Part shown: piece by piece, positions 36,636-44,729 of the stretch
Numbering within the stretch: position 1 is the stretch's first letter
Layout: every line of letters starts with the position of its first letter
Source: Nocardioides alkalitolerans DSM 16699
GTDB lineage: Bacteria; Actinomycetota; Actinomycetes; Propionibacteriales; Nocardioidaceae
Direction: 5' to 3'
Assembly (NCBI RefSeq): GCF_000426525.1
Contig: NZ_AUFN01000010.1
Location: forward strand, 248,001 to 312,000
DNA: 64,000 nucleotides
Notes under the pieces: model-generated
The model's input: the letters and a program-made list of their open reading frames with translations, nothing else
What the model was told of the DNA's origin: nothing
The model's database searches: none
Translations under genes and position numbers: made by a program

Positions 36636-36854
36636 ATGCCCTCCGTCCTCGTCGTCCACCACTCCCCGACCCGCTCGGTGCGGGCGCTGACCGACGCCGT
36701 CGTCGCGGGCGCCGGGGACGACGCGATCGAGGGGGTCGAGGTCGTCGTACGCCCGGCGCTGGAGGCGACCGCCGCCGACGTGCTCGCTGCGGACGGCATC
36801 GTGCTGGGCTGCTCGGCGAACTTCGGCTACATGGCGGGCGAAGACAGCCCATAG
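36636..36854 (+). pseudogene. Host flavodoxin-like gene, 5' part severed by insertion
   Basis: The first 68 residues of a flavodoxin/NADPH-dependent FMN reductase-like protein, starting MPSVLVVHHSPTRSVRALTD (phosphate-binding loop) up to 'SANFGYMAG'. After 36840 the reading enters the serine-integrase element and stops within five codons ('EDSP'). The original 3' part resumes at 45150. TACCGT about 7 nt before the ATG suggests a leaderless promoter. The 72-residue product lacks most of the fold. Confidence 0.85.
36817..36840 (+). repeat. attL core of serine-integrase element
   Basis: The 24-nt CGAACTTCGGCTACATGGCGGGCG is repeated exactly at 45126-45149. It encodes 'NFGYMAG' of the flavodoxin-like protein. 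Confidence 0.88.
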
Positions 36855-36871
36855 CAGGGAGGATAGGGAGC

Positions 36872-38293
36872 ATGAGGGCAGCGACCTACACACGCATCAG
36901 CCGGGACTACGCAGGAGAAGGACACGGCGTAGAGCGGCAGGCACTGGACACTCAGGCTCTGTGTGACACCAAGGGCTATGAGGTAGTTGCTCGGTATGAG
37001 GATAACGACGTCTCAGCGGCAGGTGCCGTCAAGCGCGAGCGTCCCTCCTACAACTCGATGTTGGAGGCTGCCAAGGCCGGTGAGTTTGAGGTCATCGTTG
37101 CCTACTCCAACTCTCGTCTGACCCGTCGTCCTCGGGAACTTGAAGACCTGATTGACCTCCACCAAAACCACGGCATCCGGTTCGACACCTGTGTGTCTGG
37201 TCAAGACGACCTCAGTACCGCCGATGGTCGAATGGTCGCCCGTATCAAGGCCAACGTGGACGCTGCTGAGGCTGAGCGCACCGCTGAGCGCATCACTCGC
37301 CAGAAGGCTGGACGGGCTGCTGCCGGACTCAAGCAGGGTGGCCGGTACCGAGTGCTGGGCTACTCCCGCACCTGGGAGGTCATTGAGGATGAGGCTCAGT
37401 TGGTCCGTGAGATTTTCTCCCGTCGTGCAGCAGGTGAGTCCTCGTCGGCTATCGCAACAGACCTGCACTCTCGTGGCTTAGAGACGACTGCTGGCAAGCC
37501 TTGGACTGGTGCCACCATCGGCAAGATTCTGAGCAGGACCGAGTACGCGGGCATCCTCACCTCTAACGGCAAAGTCGTCGGCAAGACAGCGTTTGGGTCC
37601 ATCGTGGATGAGGCCACCTTTGAGGCTGCTACCGCTCTCAAGACTGCTGCTGCCCGTCCGGGTATGAACGCTCGCAGGCACCTTCTGAGTGGCTTCCTGG
37701 TGTGCTCTCGCTGCATGACGGGACTCAAGGGGAACGGACTCAAAGACAGACCCTCCTACCGCTGCCCCTCCCCCGTAACTGACCCCACTGCCTGCGGCTC
37801 TACGTCTGTGAAGATGCCTGACACCGATGCCGCTATTTTCAATGCTGCCTGGCGCAAGTTCCAAGAGGCACCGGTTGCTCCCAAGGCTGATGAGCGCAAC
37901 TTTGATGCCGAGATTGCTGCTATCGACAAGCGTCTAGAAGACATTAGGTCGATGTTCACCAGTGGAGACCTGGCCCTTGAAGACGTACAGCCCATGCTCA
38001 AGGCTGAGCGTGAGGCCCGTAGTGCTCTCGTTAAGGAAGCCAGCGAAGTGGTCACGCTGGACGCTATCTCCCAGACCTTCATTAACGGCATGGTCGATTT
38101 CTACGGCATGAACCTAAGTCAGCAGCGGTTGTGGATTGCCAATAAGGTCAAGAGCGTCATCGTTCATCCCACTACCCGGGGCGGTCGCGCCGGGTATGAC
38201 GTGAGGCGACTTGAGGTCTTCTACACCGATGGGACTAGCGAGCGATTGACTGCCCCCAAGTCAGTTGACCGCATCAAGGTAGAGCAAGTATGA
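36872..38293 (+). CDS. Large serine recombinase (integrase)
   Basis: 473 residues. Catalytic domain at the N-terminus with Ser10 in 'AATYTRISRDYAGEGHG' and the Arg cluster 'SNSRLTRRPRELEDL'; recombinase domain 'KGLGYSRTW'-like 'RYRVLGYSRTWEVIEDEA'; zinc ribbon 'LVCSRCMTGLKG' with 'YRCP'; and a coiled-coil region near 345-400. Length is typical of phage-type serine integrases (phiC31/Bxb1 class). AGGGAGG lies 9 nt before the ATG. It should catalyse attP x attB joining at the flavodoxin site. Its stop overlaps the next small gene by 4 nt. Confidence 0.95.
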   Translation: MRAATYTRISRDYAGEGHGVERQALDTQALCDTKGYEVVARYEDNDVSAAGAVKRERPSYNSMLEAAKAGEFEVIVAYSNSRLTRRPRELEDLIDLHQNHGIRFDTCVSGQDDLSTADGRMVARIKANVDAAEAERTAERITRQKAGRAAAGLKQGGRYRVLGYSRTWEVIEDEAQLVREIFSRRAAGESSSAIATDLHSRGLETTAGKPWTGATIGKILSRTEYAGILTSNGKVVGKTAFGSIVDEATFEAATALKTAAARPGMNARRHLLSGFLVCSRCMTGLKGNGLKDRPSYRCPSPVTDPTACGSTSVKMPDTDAAIFNAAWRKFQEAPVAPKADERNFDAEIAAIDKRLEDIRSMFTSGDLALEDVQPMLKAEREARSALVKEASEVVTLDAISQTFINGMVDFYGMNLSQQRLWIANKVKSVIVHPTTRGGRAGYDVRRLEVFYTDGTSERLTAPKSVDRIKVEQV

Positions 38294-38433
38294 GAGTATT
38301 CCGGTCCGAACTCCCCCGCTTCTGGACTGACCTCAGCGGCAACCTGTTCACTGAGCGGGAGGTTTGCTGCAACTGCCGGGTAACGCTTATTTGCTGTTCG
38401 TGCCAAGAGCCGACTATTCTCAACTTCGACTAA
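38290..38433 (+). CDS. Small Cys-rich protein (47 aa)
   Basis: Starts ATG 38290 in a 4-nt overlap with the integrase stop and ends at TAA 38431-38433. The peptide begins MRVFRSELPRFWTDL and has two metal-type clusters, 'CCNC' and 'CCSC', about 10 residues apart, suggesting a tiny zinc ribbon. Because it is translationally coupled to the integrase, a role as DNA-binding accessory or directionality factor is possible but unproven. No homolog is recognised. Confidence 0.6.
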   Translation: MRVFRSELPRFWTDLSGNLFTEREVCCNCRVTLICCSCQEPTILNFD

Positions 38434-38450
38434 CCAAGAGAGGTTTCGCA

Positions 38451-38978
38451 ATGGATGCCGAAACTACCAATCAGGTGTCAACGACCGCCCTTGTGCTGAT
38501 TGGCGCTGCGGGTGGAGTAGGCGCACTCATTGCCGGATTCGTGACCGCCTACGTGAACCACCTCAATGAGCGAAGAGTGGAACGGCGGGCCAAGACAGAC
38601 TGGTACCGGAGTCGCAAGTACGAGGCGTTCTCCTCTCTGGCTGAGGCCGCAAACCTTTCAGGCGCGCTGAGATTAAGCAAGAAGAGAGTCATCGAAACAA
38701 AGCAAACGTGGAGTCGGCAAGATGAACTAGATGCCGCAGTTCTTGTCATTCAAGGAAATCAGATTAAAGCCCTGATGTTGTTACACCAGAGCAAACATGA
38801 TGAATTTCGCGAACTCCTTACAAAACTACAGGAAGGAGAATTTACGGGTGACAGTTTCGCCAACACTAGACACGCTTTCGTCGCCTTTCTGCAAAAAGAC
38901 CTTCTAGACACCGGCGCAAGAGAATCGCGGAAACAACGACGTTCGGCACGAAAGGCGACGACACCTCAACTTCTCTGA
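38451..38978 (+). CDS. Membrane-anchored WYR-motif protein A
   Basis: 175 residues. One or two N-terminal membrane passes ('ALVLIGAAGGVGALIAGFVT', 11-36), a basic linker 'LNERRVERRAKTDWYRSRKY', then a helical cytosolic part. The motif D-W-Y-R-S-R-K-Y-E-A (50-59) is shared with the proteins at 39900, 40392 and 42428; the match with 42428 covers the whole N-terminal 60 residues. AAGAGAGG lies 7 nt before ATG 38451. Function unknown; a membrane-associated exclusion or signalling role is conceivable. Confidence 0.75.
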   Translation: MDAETTNQVSTTALVLIGAAGGVGALIAGFVTAYVNHLNERRVERRAKTDWYRSRKYEAFSSLAEAANLSGALRLSKKRVIETKQTWSRQDELDAAVLVIQGNQIKALMLLHQSKHDEFRELLTKLQEGEFTGDSFANTRHAFVAFLQKDLLDTGARESRKQRRSARKATTPQLL

Positions 38979-39098
38979 GGGTGAGGCCGCCTTGTTTCCC
39001 ACCTGCCGCAGTTTGCATTTAGAAGAATCTTTGAGATAATTGTATTAACGTCAAACGGCCATGCCGCTGACGAATACAGAACAAGAGAGCAGAAAAAC

Positions 39099-39272
39099 AT
39101 GACACTAGAACAGATGGGCGCAAAGATTGATGCGCTAGAAGCAGAACTAAGAAGTTGGGATGAGCGATTCCTAGCACCTATGAACAAGACCATTGAAGAC
39201 ATTGAACAGGCTGGCGTTCGCATCGAGCGCATGAAGCATCGACTTAACACCCTTGAAGAAGAACTAGCGTAA
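39099..39272 (+). CDS. Small coiled-coil protein (57 aa)
   Basis: Begins MTLEQMGAKIDALEAELRSW and ends with 'RMKHRLNTLEEELA'. Heptad spacing of Leu/Ile/Met runs nearly end to end, so it should form a coiled coil. AAGAGAG lies about 9 nt before the ATG. It is AT-rich in codon choice like the element. Possibly a structural or DNA-bridging accessory; function unknown. Confidence 0.6.
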   Translation: MTLEQMGAKIDALEAELRSWDERFLAPMNKTIEDIEQAGVRIERMKHRLNTLEEELA

Positions 39273-39422
39273 ACACAAACGCAGGGCCTTGAGTACCCCT
39301 CGCGTGGCCGTCTGCCCAAGACGCTGACTGACGCTTACCTGGCTGCTCACTGATTCCTCTCCCTGCAAGGCCCCACTGACCGCTAGGTTGGTGGGGTCTT
39401 GTCGTATCTGAGAGGGGAACAC

Positions 39423-39650
39423 ATGCCGTACAAGGTCGAGTCGCTGAGGGATATCTACTCGGAGAGGGCTAAGGGGTCATCGGCGGCTGAGGCGCTTCAG
39501 GACGCACTGCGAGAGGCTGAGTTGGAGGGCTGGCAGTTCGTGGGCTTTGCTCCCGTGGTGCCAGGGAAGAACCCTGAGTTCTCTCACCCGGCCATGCTCG
39601 TGTTCCACAAGCCTGAGAAGAAGAAGCCCGGTCAGGTCCACGGCGTCTGA
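39423..39650 (+). CDS. DUF4177-like small protein
   Basis: 75 residues starting MPYKVESLRDIYSERAKGSS. The pattern 'ALREAELEGWQFVGFAPVV' and final strand 'AMLVFHKPEK' resembles the DUF4177 fold (one helix packed on a sheet). GAGAGGGGA lies 5 nt before the ATG. A terminator follows 18 nt after the stop. Function unknown. Confidence 0.7.
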   Translation: MPYKVESLRDIYSERAKGSSAAEALQDALREAELEGWQFVGFAPVVPGKNPEFSHPAMLVFHKPEKKKPGQVHGV

Positions 39651-39668
39651 CCGTAGACATGAAGCAAT

Positions 39669-39693
39669 GCCCCTCAGATTGATTCTGAGGGGC
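39669..39693 (+). terminator. Intrinsic terminator
   Basis: GCCCCTCAGA-TTGAT-TCTGAGGGGC followed by CTTTG. The CCCCTCA stem recurs at 41459-41486 and 42217-42254 in this element. Confidence 0.85.
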
Positions 39694-39899
39694 CTTTGCC
39701 ATTTGTATGGGTCCGTGGGCCACTGACATTGCGCTAGGCCCTCACAGGGCATCCTGTGGCTTGGGAAAGATGGTGGGTGGCTCTACGGGCTAGGAATGAG
39801 GTAACCGGAGCACTTGGGTATGCCTACGGCACCCACCAGAAGCAGTTCGCCCGTTGATTGTTCCCGACATTTGGCCCTCTGCTTCTTATCTTTCAACTA

Positions 39900-40364
39900 C
39901 TAGGAGTGGTCACAGTCGGGGTCATGTGACTGAATCTCAGGTGTCTTCTTCCTCTTAGGCCACCTGCGCTTCTCATCAGTGTGCAGTTGCTTCACCACAA
40001 TCTGCATCATTGCCTCTACCTCGCGGACGATGTTGTCTCTAGCGTCACCCTCACCGTCAATGAAGCGGTCAATCGCGCCGTATTCGTCAATCTCGTTGAA
40101 GTTCGGAACCAACGAGTAGAGCAACACAAACTGTGGCTTCAGGGAGGCAACGATGACTGTCGGCTCTGGAACAGGTACCTGGTAGTGCACCGATGACACG
40201 ACGTTAGTGATATCTCGGGCAACCTCGTATACGCGTTCGCGACGCCAGTTCTCACGTTCTCGCTCGGCGGCCTTACGTTGTGTGTAAACGACGCCAAGCA
40301 GACCAAGGCTGGCGGCGATTATGGCCCCTAGGACCGTGAACACGGGTGCCCATTCAGTCAGCAT
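39900..40364 (-). CDS. Membrane-anchored WYR-motif protein C
   Basis: 154 residues. One N-terminal membrane helix ('VFTVLGAIIAASLGLLGVVY'), then 'KAAERERENWRRERVYEVAR' containing the W-R-R-x-R-x-Y-E-V version of the family motif (40-48), and an acidic helical domain. GAGGA lies about 8 nt before the ATG. Last of three same-strand genes (41409 to 39900). The remainder is too diverged from the other members to align by eye, so membership rests on topology and motif. Function unknown. Confidence 0.68.
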   Translation of the reverse strand: MLTEWAPVFTVLGAIIAASLGLLGVVYTQRKAAERERENWRRERVYEVARDITNVVSSVHYQVPVPEPTVIVASLKPQFVLLYSLVPNFNEIDEYGAIDRFIDGEGDARDNIVREVEAMMQIVVKQLHTDEKRRWPKRKKTPEIQSHDPDCDHS

Positions 40365-40391
40365 GACTGCATCCTCGCACTCCTAGGCAGT

Positions 40392-41123
40392 TCAGGCTGT
40401 CTCTTCCGGGGGCTCACTCTTGCCTGCATGACTGCCGTCTAGACCTGTGAGTAGTTTGATTGCACACGCCCTAGCAACCACCAGCTGACCAACAATGCCC
40501 GGACGGTCGCGTTCTTTGAAACTCTCCAAGACGTTGTGGGTCGCATGGAGAAGTTCGATTCTCAGAGGATTGCCTTGGGGAATTAAGGCGGCCGCCTTCT
40601 GAGCCTGCATTTCGTACTCGTTCAAGTACTCGTCGTAGTCGTCTTGACCTTGGTTGACAATGTTGGCTGCCTTGGTTGTCTGAGCCACCAAAGATGACAA
40701 GGCATCGAACTGCTTCTCTCGGTACCACTCCCGCTGTGAGCGCTCCTCCTGATGTGCCCGCTCCTCACGGGCACTCTGTAACGCGTGTGCTCGGTTGGCT
40801 TCTGCTTCGTCTGCCGCTGCCTTCTGAGCCTTCAACAGATTGTCTGTCTGGGCCTGGCGGTCGTTGCTGGCCTCTTCGGACGCTGCTAGTACCGCTTTTT
40901 CAGCGTCACTGGTTCGTGCTTCCCGGTCAGCCTTGGCGAGACGCGATTGCACATACAGACCAATGACCACTCCCACTAGCGTCACAAGGGCACCAAAGGC
41001 TACCCACGGGCCAGAGTTCGCCTTGGTCCACTCAGGTACGTCCGACAGTTTCAGCAGGACTGCGCCCACCACCACCAGCAGCACGACGGCTGCGACTCCC
41101 CCGCCAATCAGTCTTCTGCTCAT
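40392..41123 (-). CDS. Membrane-anchored WYR-motif protein B with coiled coil
   Basis: 243 residues. Two membrane segments ('GVAAVVLLVVVGAVLL' and 'WVAFGALVTLVGVVIGLYV'), a long charged Ala/Glu/Arg coiled coil (about 62-132), then 'QREWYREKQFDALSSLVAQT' with the family motif at 132-141 and a helical end. Compared with member A the coiled coil is an insertion between membrane and motif. AGGAT precedes the ATG. It lies 1 nt after the stop of the gene at 41125-41409 and is probably co-translated. Confidence 0.75.
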   Translation of the reverse strand: MSRRLIGGGVAAVVLLVVVGAVLLKLSDVPEWTKANSGPWVAFGALVTLVGVVIGLYVQSRLAKADREARTSDAEKAVLAASEEASNDRQAQTDNLLKAQKAAADEAEANRAHALQSAREERAHQEERSQREWYREKQFDALSSLVAQTTKAANIVNQGQDDYDEYLNEYEMQAQKAAALIPQGNPLRIELLHATHNVLESFKERDRPGIVGQLVVARACAIKLLTGLDGSHAGKSEPPEETA

Positions 41124-41124
41124 A

Positions 41125-41409
41125 CTAAATCCTTCCAGCGACGTAAAGCGTAGTCACCAGTAGATGTATCTCGTGGAAGTCGTAACGAGCATTTCTTGAC
41201 ACGCAAAAGTCAAGCGCCTCGAAAAGAGTCGTCATCTGGTTGGCGGCGTCTGGTTGAAGATGACCTACAACCTTGGCGTAGTGGTCCCGGCATCGAGCAA
41301 GGCTCTTCTGGTAGTCAATCCCTCCCGAAAACTCTTCTTCAAGCATCACTAGGTCCACCATGAATGGACCCGATAACTGTCGAATCTGCTTCTGTTTCTT
41401 GGCGTTCAC
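41125..41409 (-). CDS. Hypothetical protein (94 aa)
   Basis: Starts GTG 41409 with GGGGGAG 4-5 nt upstream, MNAKKQKQIRQLSGPFMVDL. Mostly helical with a few Cys and His ('ARCRDHYAKVVGHL', 'LDFCVSRNARYDFHEIHLL'). No family recognised. It heads the three-gene minus-strand operon with proteins B and C, so it may be their soluble partner. Confidence 0.68.
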   Translation of the reverse strand: MNAKKQKQIRQLSGPFMVDLVMLEEEFSGGIDYQKSLARCRDHYAKVVGHLQPDAANQMTTLFEALDFCVSRNARYDFHEIHLLVTTLYVAGRI

Positions 41410-41458
41410 GGTCTCCCCCGTCTACATTCGGTGACTTGAAGCATCTTGACACAGCAAG

Positions 41459-41486
41459 ACCCCTCAGGTTGCTGCTTCTGAGGGGT
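41459..41486. terminator. Hairpin of the CCCCTCAG type
   Basis: ACCCCTCAG (41459-41467) pairs with CTGAGGGGT (41478-41486). It separates the operon starting at 41409 from the small gene at 41602-41820 and would terminate the latter on the minus strand. Confidence 0.65.
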
Positions 41487-41601
41487 TCACTGCACTGACT
41501 CAACCCAACCGATGACGGTCATTGGCTTCTTACACTCTGGGCACAGTCTCTTTGCTCTATTGCTTGTTAGGAGTGTTCAACAGTCCTGACAGTAGTAGAA
41601 A

Positions 41602-41820
41602 TTATATGTCTTGGTCTTTGGCATATGCCTCAAACGTCTTTTCTATGTACCGGCTCTTTGCTTCAACTGCTGTGTTTGCCATAACAGGGACACGGCCAGC
41701 CGGCCCATGACATATCCACCATGTTTCGTCGTCTTCAATAATTTCGTTTGCTGCTTCGTTGGTTCTCTCGTAAGGGACTACTTCTACCTTAGAGGCGAAC
41801 AGTTTCTTCTGTACTGCCAC
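41602..41820 (-). CDS. Hypothetical protein (72 aa)
   Basis: From GTG 41820, GAGAAG about 10 nt upstream. The sequence 'DDETWWICHGPAGRVPVMA' followed by 'EAKSRYIEKTFEAYAK' is well balanced and protein-like; the style is that of small actinophage proteins. Codons are AT-rich. No function can be assigned. Confidence 0.55.
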   Translation of the reverse strand: MAVQKKLFASKVEVVPYERTNEAANEIIEDDETWWICHGPAGRVPVMANTAVEAKSRYIEKTFEAYAKDQDI

Positions 41821-42210
41821 TCATGTTCATCTTCTCTCTGTTGTTTTGTACCCGGCCAGGGGCCGGACGGAATCGCTACGCTCATCCGTTGAACTCTTCT
41901 ATCTACTAGTTAAGAAGGGATTGTCCATCTTCTCTTAACTATCAATCTTCTCTAACTAGCGGGCTTGCCCGCTTGGGGTGCGGGGCAAGCCCCGCGTGTA
42001 CTGATTAGTTTGTTAGATGCTTATTTTTTAATAGACTGCACCTAGGGGCAGAGACTCTGTGGAAACAGGCCGACTTTAGTTCTCGCTTTCACAGGGGCTT
42101 CTGTGGTTCCTTGATTTATACGCACCACGCGCCGTGTTCCTGCTTATCTCTGGGCTCTGGAGTGGCTACCCGGTTCGGTTGGCTTGCCCGCTTTGCCTGC
42201 CCTGAGGCAT
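41821..42210. other. AT-rich non-coding region with inverted repeats
   Basis: No convincing gene. It contains CTAGTTAAGAAG (41906) facing CTTCTCTAACTAG (41947-41959), the perfect hairpins AGCGGGC-TT-GCCCGCT (41958-41973) and GCGGGGC-AA-GCCCCGC (41980-41995), and a run CTTATTTTTTAATAG nearby. This is the most AT-rich stretch of the window. It may be an origin, a regulatory hub or a non-coding RNA region of the element. Confidence 0.5.
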
Positions 42211-42254
42211 AAAAAATGCCCCTCAAGACAACCACGACGAAATCTTGAGGGGCA
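42211..42254 (-). terminator. Intrinsic terminator on the minus strand
   Basis: TGCCCCTCAAGA and TCTTGAGGGGCA form a perfect 12-bp stem; on the minus strand it is followed by TTTTTT (42216-42211). It ends the transcript from the gene at 42428-42943. Confidence 0.88.
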
Positions 42255-42427
42255 CCCGAATTGCTTCGGAAGACTGTGTATTTGCAAGCGTTCTGCCGTG
42301 GTTTCTTGCTATGTGTACTACTATACGCGACCTTGATTCCCAAGTCAAATTCTTGGTGCATTCCTAGGTCGTCAGGCGGTACATATCTAAGGTAACTCGG
42401 CTTGGTTCCCAACGCCAACTTGGAGCG

Positions 42428-42943
42428 TCACTTGGCGGACCGACCGAACCTCTTTTTCTTATCTTCTCCGACGACCACTTTCTTGGGTACGGTCGTGTTC
42501 CTCATATCCCTGGTCAGGACGGCCCAAAGCATAGTGCGGGCTTGCTGCATGCGCTTTTCAGTGATGTCAACCTCATTCAATTGCTTGCTCCACTTCAAGA
42601 TATCGGGCCACGACTCATTCTCGTACAGCATGCCTGCGCGCTCCTGCCATTCCAAGACGCTCATGCGCACCTCAAGGTCATCCTGAGAAATCGTGGGCTC
42701 CCGGCCTTGCGCTCTCATCGTGCTTTGAACCAGCCTATTTAGCGCATCTCGATGCGTCATAAAGACCAACTTCGAATACGCCTCGTACTTCTTCTCTCGG
42801 TACCACTCGATAGTTGCGCGCTCTTTGGCGCGATTCTCGTTGCGGCTGTTGACCCAAGCCGTCACTAGGCCAGCCACCAAGGCACCCATTCCGCCAGAAG
42901 CACCGATGAGGAACAGTGCCAGTGTCGATACTTGGTTCTCCAT
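42428..42943 (-). CDS. Membrane-anchored WYR-motif protein D
   Basis: 171 residues. N-terminal membrane segment 'LALFLIGASGGMGALVAGLV', linker 'NSRNENRAKERATIEWYREK' and motif E-W-Y-R-E-K-K-Y-E-A (46-55), then a helical domain ending in a basic tail 'DKKKRFGRSAK'. It is a clear paralog of protein A at 38451 over the first 60 residues, yet placed on the opposite strand 3.5 kb away. GAGGT lies just before the ATG. Function unknown. Confidence 0.75.
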   Translation of the reverse strand: MENQVSTLALFLIGASGGMGALVAGLVTAWVNSRNENRAKERATIEWYREKKYEAYSKLVFMTHRDALNRLVQSTMRAQGREPTISQDDLEVRMSVLEWQERAGMLYENESWPDILKWSKQLNEVDITEKRMQQARTMLWAVLTRDMRNTTVPKKVVVGEDKKKRFGRSAK

Positions 42944-43140
42944 ACCTCAATCCTACCGCTAATGCCAGGAATGGTCCAGAATATTCGTCTCTAATTTGCT
43001 TCATAAACGGTTCTGCCTCATTATTGATACTAACGGCAAACCTTTCCATTCCCGACAGAGCAGGAGGTGCGTCGATTACAGAAAACAAGCACGCAGAGCA
43101 GGCACGAGCAGCCTTCCTGCAAGACCTGGCAGCGTGACAA

Positions 43141-43172
43141 GGCCGGTAGGGGAACTCACTCCCCTACCGGCC
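43141..43172. terminator. Hairpin terminator
   Basis: GGCCGGTAGGGG and CCCCTACCGGCC form a perfect 12-bp stem around AACTCACT. It overlaps the 3' end of the gene at 43164-43415. Confidence 0.85.
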
Positions 43173-43415
43173 CCTTCTGTGCATGTGCTCCTCAGGGACG
43201 CTCCTGATGGGAACCAACGACCTGGCAGGCACCCATGTGGCAACCGGCTCCTGGTCCACGTAGACAACGTGAGCCCACCACTCAGCACCCCGCTTCTCCC
43301 ATGCGAGCACGAAGCCCTGCCACGGCACCTCCCAGCGGAAGCGACGCAGCACCCACACATGGCGGGTGGTCTTGGGGATGGGCCAGCGCTCCCGACGAGA
43401 AGGGTTCATGCCCAT
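43164..43415 (-). CDS. Small Trp-rich mobile-element protein
   Basis: 83 residues, MGMNPSRRERWPIPKTTRHV, with 'WEVPWQGFVLAWEKRGAEWW' and 'WVPARSLVPIRSVPEEH'. It shares pattern and order of motifs with the product of 12832-13059 in the tRNA element. The small beta-rich, Trp-heavy composition suggests an SH3-like or nucleic-acid-binding barrel. Function unknown. Confidence 0.68.
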   Translation of the reverse strand: MGMNPSRRERWPIPKTTRHVWVLRRFRWEVPWQGFVLAWEKRGAEWWAHVVYVDQEPVATWVPARSLVPIRSVPEEHMHRRGR

Positions 43416-43663
43416 TGCTCATCGTAGTGGTTGAGTCGAACGCCTGTTCGATGGAGGTTGGCTAGAAGTGTGTTCCATGCACTCGCTACCTCTAACGGCC
43501 CCAACAATTGACCCTTCTGGTCTGGGCCACTCCCAATGTTCTGAGCCCGCACAAAGGGCCTCTGACCTGCAAGGATGCCTTCACAACCAGCCTCCCAGGT
43601 GATAGGGTGGACGCCTTGGCAACGACAACTAGGAGGCGTGCCAGCACCGATAGGAGATACAAA

Positions 43664-44710
43664 ATGACGAATGATGATGCACTAGAGCCACCGGTGACCG
43701 ATGAGGCTCCTGACTACCTCGACTCTCTACCGCCCGAGACGCTGGCAGAGACCCTTGACCGCTACGTGGAGTTCCACAAGCGGTTCGTGTACCACCCCAA
43801 CGAGTCCACCCATGACCTAGCGGTCCTGTGGGCTGCGCACACACATGCCATGCCGACCTGGCGGGCGACTCCCCGTCTGTTCATCGTGGCCCCTGAGCCT
43901 GGCTGCGGTAAGACCACTCAGGCTGAGGTCATCTCGTTCGGTTCTCACAACGGCCAGCGAGCAGGCACCACAAGCACGGCTGGGCTGTTCAACATCGTCA
44001 CGTCGCGCACGGTGTTCCTGGACGAGAACCAGAACCTGTTCACGTCTCACCCTGAGCGCAAGGTGCTCACTGCGGTCATCAACGACGGCTACAAGCCAGG
44101 GGGCCACGTTCTGCGCAAGTCCGGCCCCATCCCGGTCTACGGCGCTTTGGCGTTCGCGGGCATCGAGAACGGCTCCATGCCTCAGGACACGCGTCAGCGC
44201 TGCATCCCAATCCAGATGAGGATTGGCGAGCCAGCAGAGTGGTTTGACCCGGCTGACCACGAGGACTACCAGCGCGAGTTGCAGGCACGCCTGGCGGGCC
44301 ATGAGTACGTCAACGTCCGACCAGCCAAGGTCAACCGTGAGAACGAAATCTGGGTGCCTCTGCTGTCCATCGCTGAGGCTGCCGGAGCGGACTGGCCTGA
44401 GCGAGTCCTGAGAGCACAGAAGCACCACAACTGGCCTAACGAGCACAACGAGCAGAAGGCTGTGCTTGCTGTCATCCGAGAGTGGTTCGATGAGCACCAC
44501 GTAGACCGTGTGGCTTCGTCTGTGCTGGCCGACTACATCACCCGGGACGACCGACTGCCCAACGTGACTGCCAAGTCTCTGGCTGGTCGCATGAAGGGCT
44601 ACGGCGTGCAGCCACGCAAGATTTCGTCCTCCTTCTACTTCAGGAGAGACCTAGAGCCGGTGTGGGATGAGTGGCTTCCCGAACGGCCTGAACAGGCACA
44701 AGCAGCCTGA
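43664..44710 (+). CDS. DUF3631-like P-loop ATPase (replication type)
   Basis: 348 residues. 'PRLFIVAPEPGCGKTTQAEV' holds Walker A (78-85), 'SRTVFLDENQN' Walker B, and 'RKSGPIPVYGALAFAGIENG' with 'QDTRQRCIPIQM' fits the sensor/Arg-finger region. The C-terminal part ('LADYITRDDRLPNVTAKSLA') matches the DUF3631 domain seen at the end of actinophage and plasmid helicase-primase proteins. It lacks a primase domain of its own. AGGAGA lies 6 nt before ATG 43664; the longer reading has no ribosome site. It probably drives replication of the excised element. Confidence 0.82.
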   Translation: MTNDDALEPPVTDEAPDYLDSLPPETLAETLDRYVEFHKRFVYHPNESTHDLAVLWAAHTHAMPTWRATPRLFIVAPEPGCGKTTQAEVISFGSHNGQRAGTTSTAGLFNIVTSRTVFLDENQNLFTSHPERKVLTAVINDGYKPGGHVLRKSGPIPVYGALAFAGIENGSMPQDTRQRCIPIQMRIGEPAEWFDPADHEDYQRELQARLAGHEYVNVRPAKVNRENEIWVPLLSIAEAAGADWPERVLRAQKHHNWPNEHNEQKAVLAVIREWFDEHHVDRVASSVLADYITRDDRLPNVTAKSLAGRMKGYGVQPRKISSSFYFRRDLEPVWDEWLPERPEQAQAA

Positions 44711-44729
44711 GTTTATGTAGCAACACAAA

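Noticed and set aside
39756..39857. 33-residue open frame, VAWERWWVALRARNEVTG and onward
   Set aside because: It reads plausibly as a protein tail but is very short, starts with GTG without a clear ribosome site and lies after a terminator. Not enough support for a gene.
41522..41892. Plus-strand open frames rich in Phe, Leu and Cys
   Set aside because: They are antisense to the more convincing minus-strand gene at 41602-41820 and lack ribosome sites.
42116..42418. 100-codon minus-strand open frame starting with TTG
   Set aside because: It reads straight through the 12-bp terminator stem and its T-run at 42211-42254, has no ribosome site, and its composition is not protein-like.
43073..43137. 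Short frame after AGGAGG ending 'ENKHAEQARAAFLQDLAA'
   Set aside because: A good ribosome site is present, but no ATG or in-frame GTG lies at the right distance; only an ATT start would work. Left uncalled.
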